A stretch of 64,000 nucleotides of DNA from JACMLC01 sp963720235 (GTDB lineage: Bacteria; Acidobacteriota; Blastocatellia; Pyrinomonadales; Pyrinomonadaceae): contig OY970389.1 in NCBI GenBank assembly GCA_963720235.1, forward strand, positions 3,658,001 through 3,722,000, given 5' to 3'. A program made the translations under genes and the position numbers. The notes under the pieces were generated by a model. The model worked only from the letters and a program-made list of their open reading frames with translations. It searched no databases and was not told the origin of the DNA. Each line of letters starts with the position of its first letter. Position 1 is the first letter of the stretch. Below are positions 41,156 through 50,158 of this stretch, in pieces.

Positions 41156-42694
41156 CTACGTTGGATTAATTGAGCGGAAGGCGCGGAAAAGCTTGTCGCT
41201 CAGGGGCAACAATCGCGGGCGCACATAAATGCCCAGTGGAGACCTGAGGGTCAGCGAGAACATCAACCCCAGATAGACCAGAGCAGCAACACAAGCGGTG
41301 ACGCCTATCAGCAACAGCGAACTCGGCGTCCACATGCGTAGCAGCCACAACCCAACGCCGACGAGAATCGAGAATCGTATAAACCATGGGGCCAACGGAC
41401 GCAGCAATTCCCGGAGCGAGAGTTTTGTTTCACCTGCCAGAGCGCGCAGATTTATCGGCAAGCTAATCACGCACGCGCTCACAACAGTGCCTAAAGGCGC
41501 GCCGATAAGGCCATAAAAATAGACGAAAGTGGCAACCAGACAAACCGTCACAACTCCGTCAAGTAAAGCCGTTAAAGCAAGGCGTCGCTCATAGCCAAAG
41601 CAGAAGAGCACCGCGCCGATGGTCACATTCCAGTGACGCGCCAACATGCTCAGCAACAACAGCATCGTTAATCCCAAACCGCCATAAAGGTGCGCCCCGA
41701 CCCAGCGAGAAACAAATCCCTGATTAATCATCAGGACGACGAAAAATATAGCCCCGCTCAGCAGCATCATGGCTTGGCCCAAAGCTGTGCAAACCTGCGA
41801 GATGCGTTCGCGCGACTCAGTGTATCGCATCTGACTGAGCGCAGGCACAGCAGCCGTGATAAGAATGTTCGGTTGATTCATTAAGACGGAGATTAATTTT
41901 CCGGTGCAGACATACGGCACTACCGCCGCAGGGCCAAACATCTTACCGATAATTAAAATATCCGTCCCGCTCAAGAGAACCTGCGCCACCTGATTGATGC
42001 TTATCCAAAAACCTTGCCTCAGCCGCCCACGCGCGACAGTCCACAATAATTCAGGCCAACTGTCAGGCATTGCAAATGGAAAGCGAGCGCGTAAACGATA
42101 CCAGGCTGCGCCGGAAGAGATGACTTGCAGGCTTGCCCAGCCAATCGCCAGAGCAGACAAACCCAGACCGGCAAGCACCAGACAGATTGTCAGGGCCGTG
42201 CTTATCAGGTAAGAGATGATTCCCAGTTTCCCTAAAAAGATGAGGTCTTGCAGTCCTTGCAGGACGGCTCCGAAGATTCGCAGAGGATAGGTCGCTACAA
42301 AAACAAGCAGTATTAATCCGATAGGATAACGCAGAGGTTCCCATTCGGCAGGCATCAAAAGCCATGCGATGACGGCCCCCAGCGCAATGAACGGCGTCTG
42401 CCACAAAACCAGTCGCGCCGTCTGCCCGACTAACAGAGACAGTTCCGTTGACTGCTCTAAGTTCTCTGCGCGTCCTGCGACATATGCTGTTTCTCTGGGC
42501 AGCAGAGCAATGACGCCGAGGTCAAGCAAGCTCATATAAAACATAATCTGGATGCCGACCATCCATAAGCCGACATCGCGCTGGCCGATATGACGTAAGA
42601 GAAAAGGGGTCAGCCACAATCCCACCAGCATGATTAACGCCTGAGTGGCGTAACCAAAACCCAGGCTGCCTAAAAAGCGATTGGTACGCTTCAT
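41156..42694 (-). CDS. Wzx-type polysaccharide flippase (MOP superfamily)
   Basis: 512 residues with about 12-14 hydrophobic helices, no signal peptide and few charged loops. The N-terminus (FLGSLGFGYATQALIMLVGL) and LLDLGVIALLPRETAYVAGR fit lipid-linked oligosaccharide flippases. It would carry undecaprenyl-PP-linked repeat units to the periplasmic face. Placed between a GT4 gene (27 bp) and the GT2 gene (7 bp), in a Wzx/Wzy-type operon. Confidence 0.87.
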   Translation of the reverse strand: MKRTNRFLGSLGFGYATQALIMLVGLWLTPFLLRHIGQRDVGLWMVGIQIMFYMSLLDLGVIALLPRETAYVAGRAENLEQSTELSLLVGQTARLVLWQTPFIALGAVIAWLLMPAEWEPLRYPIGLILLVFVATYPLRIFGAVLQGLQDLIFLGKLGIISYLISTALTICLVLAGLGLSALAIGWASLQVISSGAAWYRLRARFPFAMPDSWPELLWTVARGRLRQGFWISINQVAQVLLSGTDILIIGKMFGPAAVVPYVCTGKLISVLMNQPNILITAAVPALSQMRYTESRERISQVCTALGQAMMLLSGAIFFVVLMINQGFVSRWVGAHLYGGLGLTMLLLLSMLARHWNVTIGAVLFCFGYERRLALTALLDGVVTVCLVATFVYFYGLIGAPLGTVVSACVISLPINLRALAGETKLSLRELLRPLAPWFIRFSILVGVGLWLLRMWTPSSLLLIGVTACVAALVYLGLMFSLTLRSPLGIYVRPRLLPLSDKLFRAFRSINPT

Positions 42695-42721
42695 CTTATA
42701 AATCTTCTGCCGGTAGAAATT

Positions 42722-43861
42722 TCAGCTCGGAGCCTCAACAATCTTCACAATCTGTTGGGCCATATCTTCCCAGCTATGTGTGCGGAGTTGTTTCGAGAAC
42801 CTCATCACGGCCACACGATATTCCTCTGTGCGATTGCGCCAGTCGCGCAGGCGTTCCACTAGACCAGAGACATCTTCAGGGTCTGGAATCAAAAGGTCTT
42901 GCAACTGTGCCGGATAACGTTCCGCCACGCCAGCCGTCTGCGTCACCAGCGCGGGCAGCCCGCAGCACAGAGCTTCATGTACGCCTTGCCCGTAAGCCTC
43001 GTAGCGTGTCGGCGCAACCAGCGCGTCACACGCCGCTAGAATCTCCGGCACATCTTCACGAAATCCCAGAAAGCGAATGCGCGATTGCAGCCCCGCCTTC
43101 GCCGCGCGCATTTTCCACGCAGGCAGTTCCGCGCCCGCGCCGATGATTACGAGGTCTGCATCCCAGTGCTTGTCCGCGCACAGCATCCACCACGCGCCGA
43201 AAAGTATATCCAAACCCTTGCGCCTGTCACCCAGCGCGCCGATAAAAGCGACCACAGGTTTTCCGTTTGCCCATCCTAATTTTTGTCGCGCCGCGCGCCG
43301 CTCATCTTCGGTGGGAGGACGAAACTTTTCCGCGTCAATCCCCAGATACACAGTCTTAACTCGCGCCGCCTCAATGCCCAAACGCTCTATCACATCACGC
43401 CGCGTCAACTCCGAATTGGTAACTATGACACGCGCCTGCCTGAGCGCGTCGCGTTCATAACGAAGAAAAGTCTTGCGCGCATATTCGTTCTTCAAAATGC
43501 GGAGGGCTCCGCCTGCCTTTGGCGGACGAAACGCGGCATGCACGTAATGCACCCAGTTGACATCGCCCCAACGACAGTTGCCGCCATTGACCACCACACG
43601 ACCGTTGCGCGCAGCAATCTTCGAAGCCCACTGTCGCCCGACGCGATCAAAGATAGGCGCGGCCAGCAAGTAAGAGTTGGCAGGTTTGGGAACTAGATGA
43701 ACCTTGACGTTCGGCCTGCGCGATAGTTGCTCATCGGCGCGATGCGTGACCAAATGGACTTCGTCACCGCGTTCTGCCAGATAAGTAGCCAATGCAAGGT
43801 TAGGCATATCCATCCCGCTCGTCGGCACGAAATTTCCGTTGACCAGCAAGTAAGGATTCAT
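42722..43861 (-). CDS. Family-4-type glycosyltransferase
   Basis: 379 residues. Opens NPYLLVNGNFVPTSGMDMPN; donor half has VVAFIGALGDRRKGLDILFG and APTRYEAYGQGVHEALCCGL (EX7E). The ATG overlaps the upstream polymerase stop codon by four bases (ATGA), which indicates translational coupling. Sugar unknown. Confidence 0.89.
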   Translation of the reverse strand: MNPYLLVNGNFVPTSGMDMPNLALATYLAERGDEVHLVTHRADEQLSRRPNVKVHLVPKPANSYLLAAPIFDRVGRQWASKIAARNGRVVVNGGNCRWGDVNWVHYVHAAFRPPKAGGALRILKNEYARKTFLRYERDALRQARVIVTNSELTRRDVIERLGIEAARVKTVYLGIDAEKFRPPTEDERRAARQKLGWANGKPVVAFIGALGDRRKGLDILFGAWWMLCADKHWDADLVIIGAGAELPAWKMRAAKAGLQSRIRFLGFREDVPEILAACDALVAPTRYEAYGQGVHEALCCGLPALVTQTAGVAERYPAQLQDLLIPDPEDVSGLVERLRDWRNRTEEYRVAVMRFSKQLRTHSWEDMAQQIVKIVEAPS

Positions 43862-45255
43862 CTGCGCAATCCTTCAGGCGCATCAGGACGCTTGATGACC
43901 GTGCGCGCGGCGGCAAAAAGCGTCGCATTGATTAACCAGAATTCCATCCCGGCCTGCCCAATGAACAGAGGGTAATTGAAGAGGAGCGCCAGGACTCCCG
44001 CGCTGTAGGCGAGCACCACCGCGCCCCAGATGGACAGGTCGTCGAGCGCGCGGTTTGAGGCAATCTTAAACACCATATAGATTGCCACCATGAGCGTCAG
44101 AACATAAGCGAGAATCAATGGCACGCCGCCGTCCAAGAGCCAGCCAGTCCATTGTATCTCGACATAAATTGCCGCCCGCTCAGGGTCAGACTCGTCGCCG
44201 AAATAAATATTCGCCATGCTCCAACGACCAAGCCCGGCTCCTAAAGGATATTGCGGTAACAAAACATTAATCGTATGTTCAAGAAAGATGCCACGACTTT
44301 TATAGTAAACAGTTTCGGGGCGAGACTGAACCATAGTGGACATACGCCTTGTGACGCTCTTGCCGCCGATAGAGACGGCGAAAGAAAAACTCACAAAGAT
44401 GACTGCCGCCAAGACACTGACGAGCACCAGCAGTTTTGTGGGCCGCCTTTGCCAGATAAGAAAACCACACAGGGCCAGCATACAAACCGCAGTCATCACC
44501 ATCAGCGAGCGCACCTGCGCCAGATAAAGGCACATCAAGCCAAGCGTGCAACTAACAAGACACGCCGCGCGCATCAGACGGCGACGACTAGTCAAATAAA
44601 AACCCATGCCCAGAAGGACTGTGTAAAATCCCGCGCTGGCGGCTCCGCCCGGTATATCTGTCAGCCCCATCGGACGAAAGACCTGCTGCCCACTGGCGAG
44701 TGTGATTTTCAAGCCTTCGATATAAGCTCGTTCCTTTCCGGCAATAATAGTGGAAAGGCCCGGCTGAAAGCTCCCCGGATAAAGTGCCTGCAAGACGCCG
44801 ACTCCGGCGCTAATCGTATGGAAGATAAAGATAATCAGTAATAGCTGGCGCAACACGTTCATGTCCACGCGCAGGCGCGGAACCCAGAATATTGGCCCCA
44901 GAATCGCCAGATAGAGACCAATCTGCACCAACGCTGCGAGCGCGCTGTTGGTTGTCGGATGAAAGAATGAGAGGCAAAGGATAGCCATCACCCAGACGGC
45001 GACATAGGCAGAGGGATGCGGGCGCGCTTTACCCTTCGGCAAAATCAAGAGCAGCAACAGGCTACCGCCGAAAGCGGCAGAACGCAGCAGGACGCGATAG
45101 CCCCCGAAGACCTCGAACAGCAAAGCTACCTGACAGACAAACTGAAAAATTATAAACGCCTCGATGATGCCAAGAGAGCGTGACGCTGTGCGACGCTGAC
45201 TCGTCAACACAGGAGGAGCTTTTCTGTAATCAAGATATGGAGCGATAGTCTTCAT
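43858..45255 (-). CDS. O-antigen ligase/polymerase-like protein (Wzy)
   Basis: 465 residues from ATG 45255 with roughly 11-12 hydrophobic segments and a large periplasmic loop in the second half (GKSVTRRMSTMVQSRPETVY to LPQYPLGAGLGRWSMANIYF). The R-rich loop followed by PLGAGLGxW is typical of the Wzy/WaaL (O-antigen ligase) domain. It would polymerise repeat units en bloc at the periplasmic face. Alternatively it could ligate glycans to an acceptor; cluster context favours polymerase. Confidence 0.85.
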   Translation of the reverse strand: MKTIAPYLDYRKAPPVLTSQRRTASRSLGIIEAFIIFQFVCQVALLFEVFGGYRVLLRSAAFGGSLLLLLILPKGKARPHPSAYVAVWVMAILCLSFFHPTTNSALAALVQIGLYLAILGPIFWVPRLRVDMNVLRQLLLIIFIFHTISAGVGVLQALYPGSFQPGLSTIIAGKERAYIEGLKITLASGQQVFRPMGLTDIPGGAASAGFYTVLLGMGFYLTSRRRLMRAACLVSCTLGLMCLYLAQVRSLMVMTAVCMLALCGFLIWQRRPTKLLVLVSVLAAVIFVSFSFAVSIGGKSVTRRMSTMVQSRPETVYYKSRGIFLEHTINVLLPQYPLGAGLGRWSMANIYFGDESDPERAAIYVEIQWTGWLLDGGVPLILAYVLTLMVAIYMVFKIASNRALDDLSIWGAVVLAYSAGVLALLFNYPLFIGQAGMEFWLINATLFAAARTVIKRPDAPEGLRR

Positions 45256-45295
45256 CAATTATATCTATCAGCTTAATCGCATCTTTGAGGCTTCT

Positions 45296-45982
45296 TTATC
45301 CGAGCCTTGCCGGAACACCTCGCACATCCTTAACGGCGATGAGATTGAAGGCATGCCGGGGATTGCTTTTTATGCGCAAGAGATTCGACAGCAACAGATC
45401 GCAAAGGGCCGCGCCTTTAAATTTATATTTATGCTGTGCCGCATAGCCGCGCAAGTATTTCGTTCCCGTCGCGCCATAGACCTTATAACCGAGTCCTTCA
45501 AAATCATGCGGGAACCATCCTGAGAGATGTCTCTGAAATTCATTGCCATACTCCGGCCCCTGCTCGACAAAGCCGTTCGGAGTTTCCAGCAAGATGTACT
45601 TGCTTGTGAGCTGCTCACATTTTTCCAGCAATTCATATCCAATCCTCTTGGGAAAATGTTCGATAACTCCGAAGAGAGTCACAAGATCGAATTTCTGGCC
45701 GGGACATGTATGCGCGGAAAGGATTTCATCCAAGCTATCTTGCAGCACATCAGCAACAATATAACAGCTATGGGCATTCGCCTCTCTGGCAACTTCGATA
45801 GTCCTCGCATCGACATCAATTCCAATGGTCGTCAACTTTGACTTGAAATCACTTAAAGGCGAAAAGCTTCCACATCCGATGTCGGCGGCAACCTTGCATT
45901 CAGGGTCTTCTAAAATGGCTCTGGCAAAATCAGTGGAAGTCGCCAGCTTAAGGAATTTTCCTAATCCGAGACTAGCTTTCAT
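45296..45982 (-). CDS. Class I SAM-dependent methyltransferase
   Basis: 228 residues from ATG 45982. Motif I KVAADIGCGSFSPLSDFKSK, acidic loop GIDVDARTIEVA, and FDLVTLFGVIEHFPKRIGYE. The C-terminal third has an aromatic/charged segment typical of glycan-cluster methyltransferases (FQRHLSGWFPHDFEGLGYKV). Probably decorates a repeat-unit sugar; the methyl position is unknown. Confidence 0.84.
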   Translation of the reverse strand: MKASLGLGKFLKLATSTDFARAILEDPECKVAADIGCGSFSPLSDFKSKLTTIGIDVDARTIEVAREANAHSCYIVADVLQDSLDEILSAHTCPGQKFDLVTLFGVIEHFPKRIGYELLEKCEQLTSKYILLETPNGFVEQGPEYGNEFQRHLSGWFPHDFEGLGYKVYGATGTKYLRGYAAQHKYKFKGAALCDLLLSNLLRIKSNPRHAFNLIAVKDVRGVPARLG

Positions 45983-46038
45983 ATCCTTGCTCTGTGATAC
46001 ATGACCCTATCGGTCTTCATCTTTCTCTACGGACAAGT

Positions 46039-46890
46039 CTAATTTCTTTTCGCGATGACCCTGATTAGCGGCTTGCTCAAAATCGCATTATTATCTATCG
46101 GATTGCCGTCCACAGTAAAAGTCTCATACTTTAATTTCCTGAGTAGCAATAAAGTATCTTCAGGATTGCCGTTGCGTTCACGAATCATCTGATTGTGTAA
46201 TTCGAGAAACAGCAATGGCGATTTTGGTTGTGAGAGCACGCGGGTTCCACCCATGAGCACGTCTGCTTCGTATCCTTCAACATCAATTTTAATGTGTGTC
46301 GGTAAATCTCCAGTTTCCTCAGCGAGTTTGTCTAAGGTAGTTGCCGGAGTGCGCGTTCTTTCGCTTGCAGGATGATCTTTGCTGGCGGCAACCAGATAAC
46401 CGCCGGAGACGACTCCAACCGTGACCATCTCGTGCCAATCCGTCCGGTTGCCAACCGCCGCTTGCACAATGCTCAAGCGGTGGCTGACTTCGTTAAGGTC
46501 AGCTTGAATACGCATCATTCGTGTCGCAGTCAACGAAGGATCAACGGCTACTGCTCTGGCAGTCGCTCCGCCATAATGCAGGGCAGCAAGGCTGAACAGT
46601 CCGAAGTGCGCGCCGATGTCAAAAAATATCATGCCGGGATAACAATGAGCGATAAAGCCATCGAATTCTGAGACCTGCTCCTGATCCGAATCCTGCGCCC
46701 AGTAGGCAAAGCCGTAAGCTCCCGGATGACAAGACACAGACCACCCCGGACGGATTTCTATGTGGTGCTTAATTCCAACTCTATATTTAATCTCACTCCA
46801 ACCCCACGCGACTGATTTAGCTGGCGAGCGAAGCCAGTTGCGAATGGGACGCGGGATAGATGCCCTGATAATCTTCTTAGCGTAAGTCAT
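46039..46890 (-). CDS. FkbM-family methyltransferase
   Basis: 283 residues. The FkbM core is IFFDIGAHFGLFSLAALHYG (motif I), AVAVDPSLTATRMMRIQADL and HIKIDVEGYEADVLMGG. FkbM enzymes O-methylate sugars or polyketides using SAM. The N-terminal ~85 residues contain two Trp-rich stretches. It starts two bases after the glycosyltransferase stop codon at 46892 on the same strand, so it is co-transcribed. Confidence 0.9.
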   Translation of the reverse strand: MTYAKKIIRASIPRPIRNWLRSPAKSVAWGWSEIKYRVGIKHHIEIRPGWSVSCHPGAYGFAYWAQDSDQEQVSEFDGFIAHCYPGMIFFDIGAHFGLFSLAALHYGGATARAVAVDPSLTATRMMRIQADLNEVSHRLSIVQAAVGNRTDWHEMVTVGVVSGGYLVAASKDHPASERTRTPATTLDKLAEETGDLPTHIKIDVEGYEADVLMGGTRVLSQPKSPLLFLELHNQMIRERNGNPEDTLLLLRKLKYETFTVDGNPIDNNAILSKPLIRVIAKRN

Positions 46891-46891
46891 A

Positions 46892-48001
46892 TCAGACGAG
46901 GGCAGTTAAAGTTTGATACAAATCTTGAGACTGCGTTGCGGGGTCGCAAAGCTGCCGCGCCCATTTCGGGCCAGCAGATCCTAACTCGTTTCTCAACGTT
47001 CGATCATTGATTAAACGTCGCAAAGCATTAGCCAGAGCTTGCGTGTCGCCGGATGGAAGGAGAAAGCCGCACGAAGCATCCACGACTTCACATGCTCCGC
47101 CGAGGGCCGTAGTTACAATCGGTAGTCCTGAGTCAAGGGCTTCAACGAATGTCAGGCCAAAACCCTCTGGGCCAATGTTGGGCTGACAGTAAATATCCGC
47201 AGCCGCCAGCAACCTTTTGACATCAGAGCGTTGACCAACAAAGCGCACGCGCTCTGCGATTCCAGTATGCCCGGCCATTGATTTCAATTCATTCAAATAT
47301 CTAATCTCATGTGGCCGTTGTGCTCCGCCAACCAGCCAGCACACCCAATCCGATAAATCTCCCAGCGTGCCTAATGCCTCTAAATGAAGACCGTGTCCTT
47401 TCAGTCGTTCCATCCGACTAACCTGCACAATCACAGTCGCATCTTCAGGCGTGTTCAACTCTGCGCGCGTGGCGCGGCGTTCATCTTGTGTATAAGCTGC
47501 CGGAGAAAACTCGACGGGACAGTAAATCACTTCTGCGCGGGCGCGTGTATAAAGATTGTTCAATTTTGAAGCAGTAAAGCGGCTGTTGCAGATAGACAAA
47601 TCGGGCGGCGTGCGTCGCGCCCAACGCTCAGACCAGTGGCGGCCATCCGTTGCATCGTGCAGCCAGAACACGAGCGGCAAACCGGCCCCGCGCACCACCG
47701 GGCCAAAAATCGCTTGCGACCACGGCGCGTGGCAAATAACAACATCAAAACCAGTGTCGCGTAGATAATCTGCGAGAGCGCGCCGCGCACGCAAAACAGT
47801 AGAGAGACGACTGGCGCGCACGTTGCCGAGCATCTGGACGGGAACACCGGCGGCAGTTAGTTCCTCGCTCAAACGCCCCTCGAAGCAGAGCGCGAAGTGC
47901 GGCGACATCTGCGGGCAGAGGTCGCGCTGCCGGGCCAGCGTGACGAGCATCGTCTCAATGCCGCCATACAGATTCCCGCTATAAATATGTAGCACGCGCA
48001 T
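46892..48001 (-). CDS. Family-4-type glycosyltransferase
   Basis: 369 residues. N-terminus RVLHIYSGNLYGGIETMLVT with the GGIE motif; donor half VIVQVSRMERLKGHGLHLEA and GPEGFGLTFVEALDSG (EX7E). The ATG overlaps the upstream stop as TAATG, giving a coupled pair with the next gene. Sugar unknown. Confidence 0.9.
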   Translation of the reverse strand: MRVLHIYSGNLYGGIETMLVTLARQRDLCPQMSPHFALCFEGRLSEELTAAGVPVQMLGNVRASRLSTVLRARRALADYLRDTGFDVVICHAPWSQAIFGPVVRGAGLPLVFWLHDATDGRHWSERWARRTPPDLSICNSRFTASKLNNLYTRARAEVIYCPVEFSPAAYTQDERRATRAELNTPEDATVIVQVSRMERLKGHGLHLEALGTLGDLSDWVCWLVGGAQRPHEIRYLNELKSMAGHTGIAERVRFVGQRSDVKRLLAAADIYCQPNIGPEGFGLTFVEALDSGLPIVTTALGGACEVVDASCGFLLPSGDTQALANALRRLINDRTLRNELGSAGPKWARQLCDPATQSQDLYQTLTALV

Positions 48002-49230
48002 TAGTTTGAAATCGCTTCGCTGTAAAGGGGAATCAATTCGATTGCCAGTCGCGCGCGGTCAAAACGGCGTTCGGCTGTGAGGCGTCCGGCTGCGCCGAGA
48101 CGCTCTCTTAAATCCGCGTCGCTCACAAGCTGCATGATGCACTGTGCCAGAGCTTTTTCATCGCCCGGCCTGTGGCCCAGAGCATTCGTTCCAACGCTGA
48201 TAATCTCTGCCGCGCCTCCTGCCACACTGGCGACGAGGGCGCGTCCGCAGGCCATCGCTTCGGCTATCACCAGACCGAAAGGCTCAGGCTGCGTGCTGGC
48301 ATGAACCACTATGTCCAGAGCGCGCATTGCGGAGGCAGCATCCTCCACGTAATTCGTAAGGCCGACTTTATCTGCCAGTCCAAGTCGCGCAGCCTCGTCA
48401 CGCAACTCGTCCAGACTATACTGGCTGCCGTCCGTTTGGTAGAGCGCGCCGCCGATGATGTAGCCGCGAACTTTCAAGTCAGAGGGCAGGAGCGCGAGCG
48501 CGTCGAGGAAAGTTTGCTGGCCCTTCCAACGCGCCATCGTTGCCAGCAACCCGATTCTTAAAGTTCCATCTGCGGCTTCTGGCAAACCGGACAGCGTATC
48601 CAAATCAAGTCTTTTTCCAGATGGTGAAAAGCGTTCCAAATCAATCGCGTCATGCAACGGGTAAATTTTCAAGCCATCGCCGCCGCATACTGCGCGCACA
48701 TCTTCCGCGACGCTTCTGGAATTGGTGATGACGGCGGCGCAAGCTCCCGCGTGCCAGCGCAACAGGCGAGCCATCAAAGGGCGCGTCCCGACATAGTCTC
48801 GCACATGCCAGATGACTGGCGTCTCTTTGCGCGGGCGGGCGCGCAGGCCGAGGACATGCATCTTAAAACCGTTGGTGTGAATGATGTCCGGTCGCGCCTC
48901 GCGAAGAGCGCGCCGCAACTCGCCCGTATATTTGAGGACAGGCGAGCCTGCATCAAAAAGTTTCTTTAATAGTTCTGCGCGACTGAGCTGCGCTCCGGCT
49001 GGGCCACTCTTTAATCCGGCGTCTCCGAGCCGCGCCAGCGCGTGCGGAAAAGGCAGGGCCAGCGCACTCACTCCGAGCAATGCGGCGCGCTGGATAAGCG
49101 GCCCGTCTGCGCCTGCTATCAGTTGCAAAGCCCACTCAGGCCGCGCGGCGCGCAGGCTCGACATCAAATCGAGCAAAGCTATCTCAGCGCCACCCAACTG
49201 GCCTGAAGGATTCAAATAGACAACCCTCAT
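48001..49230 (-). CDS. Family-4-type glycosyltransferase
   Basis: 409 residues. N-terminus VVYLNPSGQLGGAEIALLDL (GGAE motif), IHTNGFKMHVLGLRARPRKE, donor half RIGLLATMARWKGQQTFLDA and QPEPFGLVIAEAMACG (EX7E). It lies 18 bp after the CpsB-like gene and overlaps the next glycosyltransferase by one base (TAATG). Confidence 0.91.
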   Translation of the reverse strand: MRVVYLNPSGQLGGAEIALLDLMSSLRAARPEWALQLIAGADGPLIQRAALLGVSALALPFPHALARLGDAGLKSGPAGAQLSRAELLKKLFDAGSPVLKYTGELRRALREARPDIIHTNGFKMHVLGLRARPRKETPVIWHVRDYVGTRPLMARLLRWHAGACAAVITNSRSVAEDVRAVCGGDGLKIYPLHDAIDLERFSPSGKRLDLDTLSGLPEAADGTLRIGLLATMARWKGQQTFLDALALLPSDLKVRGYIIGGALYQTDGSQYSLDELRDEAARLGLADKVGLTNYVEDAASAMRALDIVVHASTQPEPFGLVIAEAMACGRALVASVAGGAAEIISVGTNALGHRPGDEKALAQCIMQLVSDADLRERLGAAGRLTAERRFDRARLAIELIPLYSEAISN

Positions 49231-49248
49231 ACAATCCGTTGAAGCGCG

Positions 49249-50061
49249 CTAGACAGCATCCGTCGCCGCCTTCTTAAATTTAAAGAGTTGCTGAAGCAGG
49301 CTGGATGGGCCGCGCGGCTTGCGCCTTCCGGCGGTGGCGGCGGAAGCAATCGAAGTTTCTAAAATCCCTGCGGGGTTATCGTGCAGCAGCGAATGAGCAT
49401 GACGTTTGCCGAACTGGCGCGAGATAGTTTCGCGTGCGAGAGCAAGCGAGGAGCGGTGCGGGCTGCCATCGCGCGCGTTTGATGCGACAACTACATGCGA
49501 CGGATATTCTTTGACACAATGCATGGCGAAACGCTGCGCTTCGCGCCCATGCGCGCCCGTGATGCTCGCGGCGTTGAGTTGCAATCTGATGCCTGTGTCA
49601 AGCCAGTTTTCAACGCGCCCCGGATTGCGCCTGAGATAAGGACTGCATTCAGGCCCAGCGACGACTGCGGAAAAACCCTGCCGGGATAATTGCTCCCAAA
49701 CCTCTTCGGTCTCGACAGGTGCGCGCAAAGCTGGCAAAGCAACGAGCACAAATCGCCCTCCGCCGAGCGTGATGGAGGAGCCGTGCCTTTCCACAAGCGC
49801 AGAGAGACGCGGGCGATAGCGCAACACGAAACCTTGTTTGAGCGTGAGCGCGCCCTTCATCTCGCTGTGCAGGCGCGCAAGCTTTTGTTCGCACACATCA
49901 AAGGACTGTGGCGGCTCGTCGTGGTCAACATCCCAACGTTGCGCGACGACGACAGTGTGGACGCCTTCAAGCACAGACTGCCTGCATATCTCACTGGCTT
50001 CTGCGAAATCCTCTGGCCCACAAGCAGACCCGTCAAGCAGATGACATCGAAGATCAATCAT
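49249..50061 (-). CDS. CpsB/YwqE-like protein, metal-binding residues lost
   Basis: 270 residues aligned by eye with the PHP-fold tyrosine-protein phosphatases CpsB/YwqE that dephosphorylate BY-kinases. Shared features: MIDLRCHLLDG start, EGVHTVVVAQ, LQLNAASITGAHGREAQRFA and the C-terminal FGKRHAHSLLHDNPAGILE. The manganese ligands are gone: IDIHSH is IDLRCH (R5), the ATPH/STSH site is VVAQRW, the AHPER site is AGPECS and the SDAH site is SNARDG. Catalysis is therefore unlikely. It sits between the Wzc-type kinase and the glycosyltransferases, exactly where cpsB normally is. It may be a kinase-binding or scaffold protein. The final ~45 residues are basic and disordered-looking. Confidence 0.78.
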   Translation of the reverse strand: MIDLRCHLLDGSACGPEDFAEASEICRQSVLEGVHTVVVAQRWDVDHDEPPQSFDVCEQKLARLHSEMKGALTLKQGFVLRYRPRLSALVERHGSSITLGGGRFVLVALPALRAPVETEEVWEQLSRQGFSAVVAGPECSPYLRRNPGRVENWLDTGIRLQLNAASITGAHGREAQRFAMHCVKEYPSHVVVASNARDGSPHRSSLALARETISRQFGKRHAHSLLHDNPAGILETSIASAATAGRRKPRGPSSLLQQLFKFKKAATDAV

Positions 50062-50158
50062 AGTGAAGCATAAAAAGTGAGAATCTTTTTAACGGCAGAG
50101 GGCAAGCGGTGAGACTGGAAAATGTCAGACCCTTTACCTAAGACCGTTTGACGCTTTA

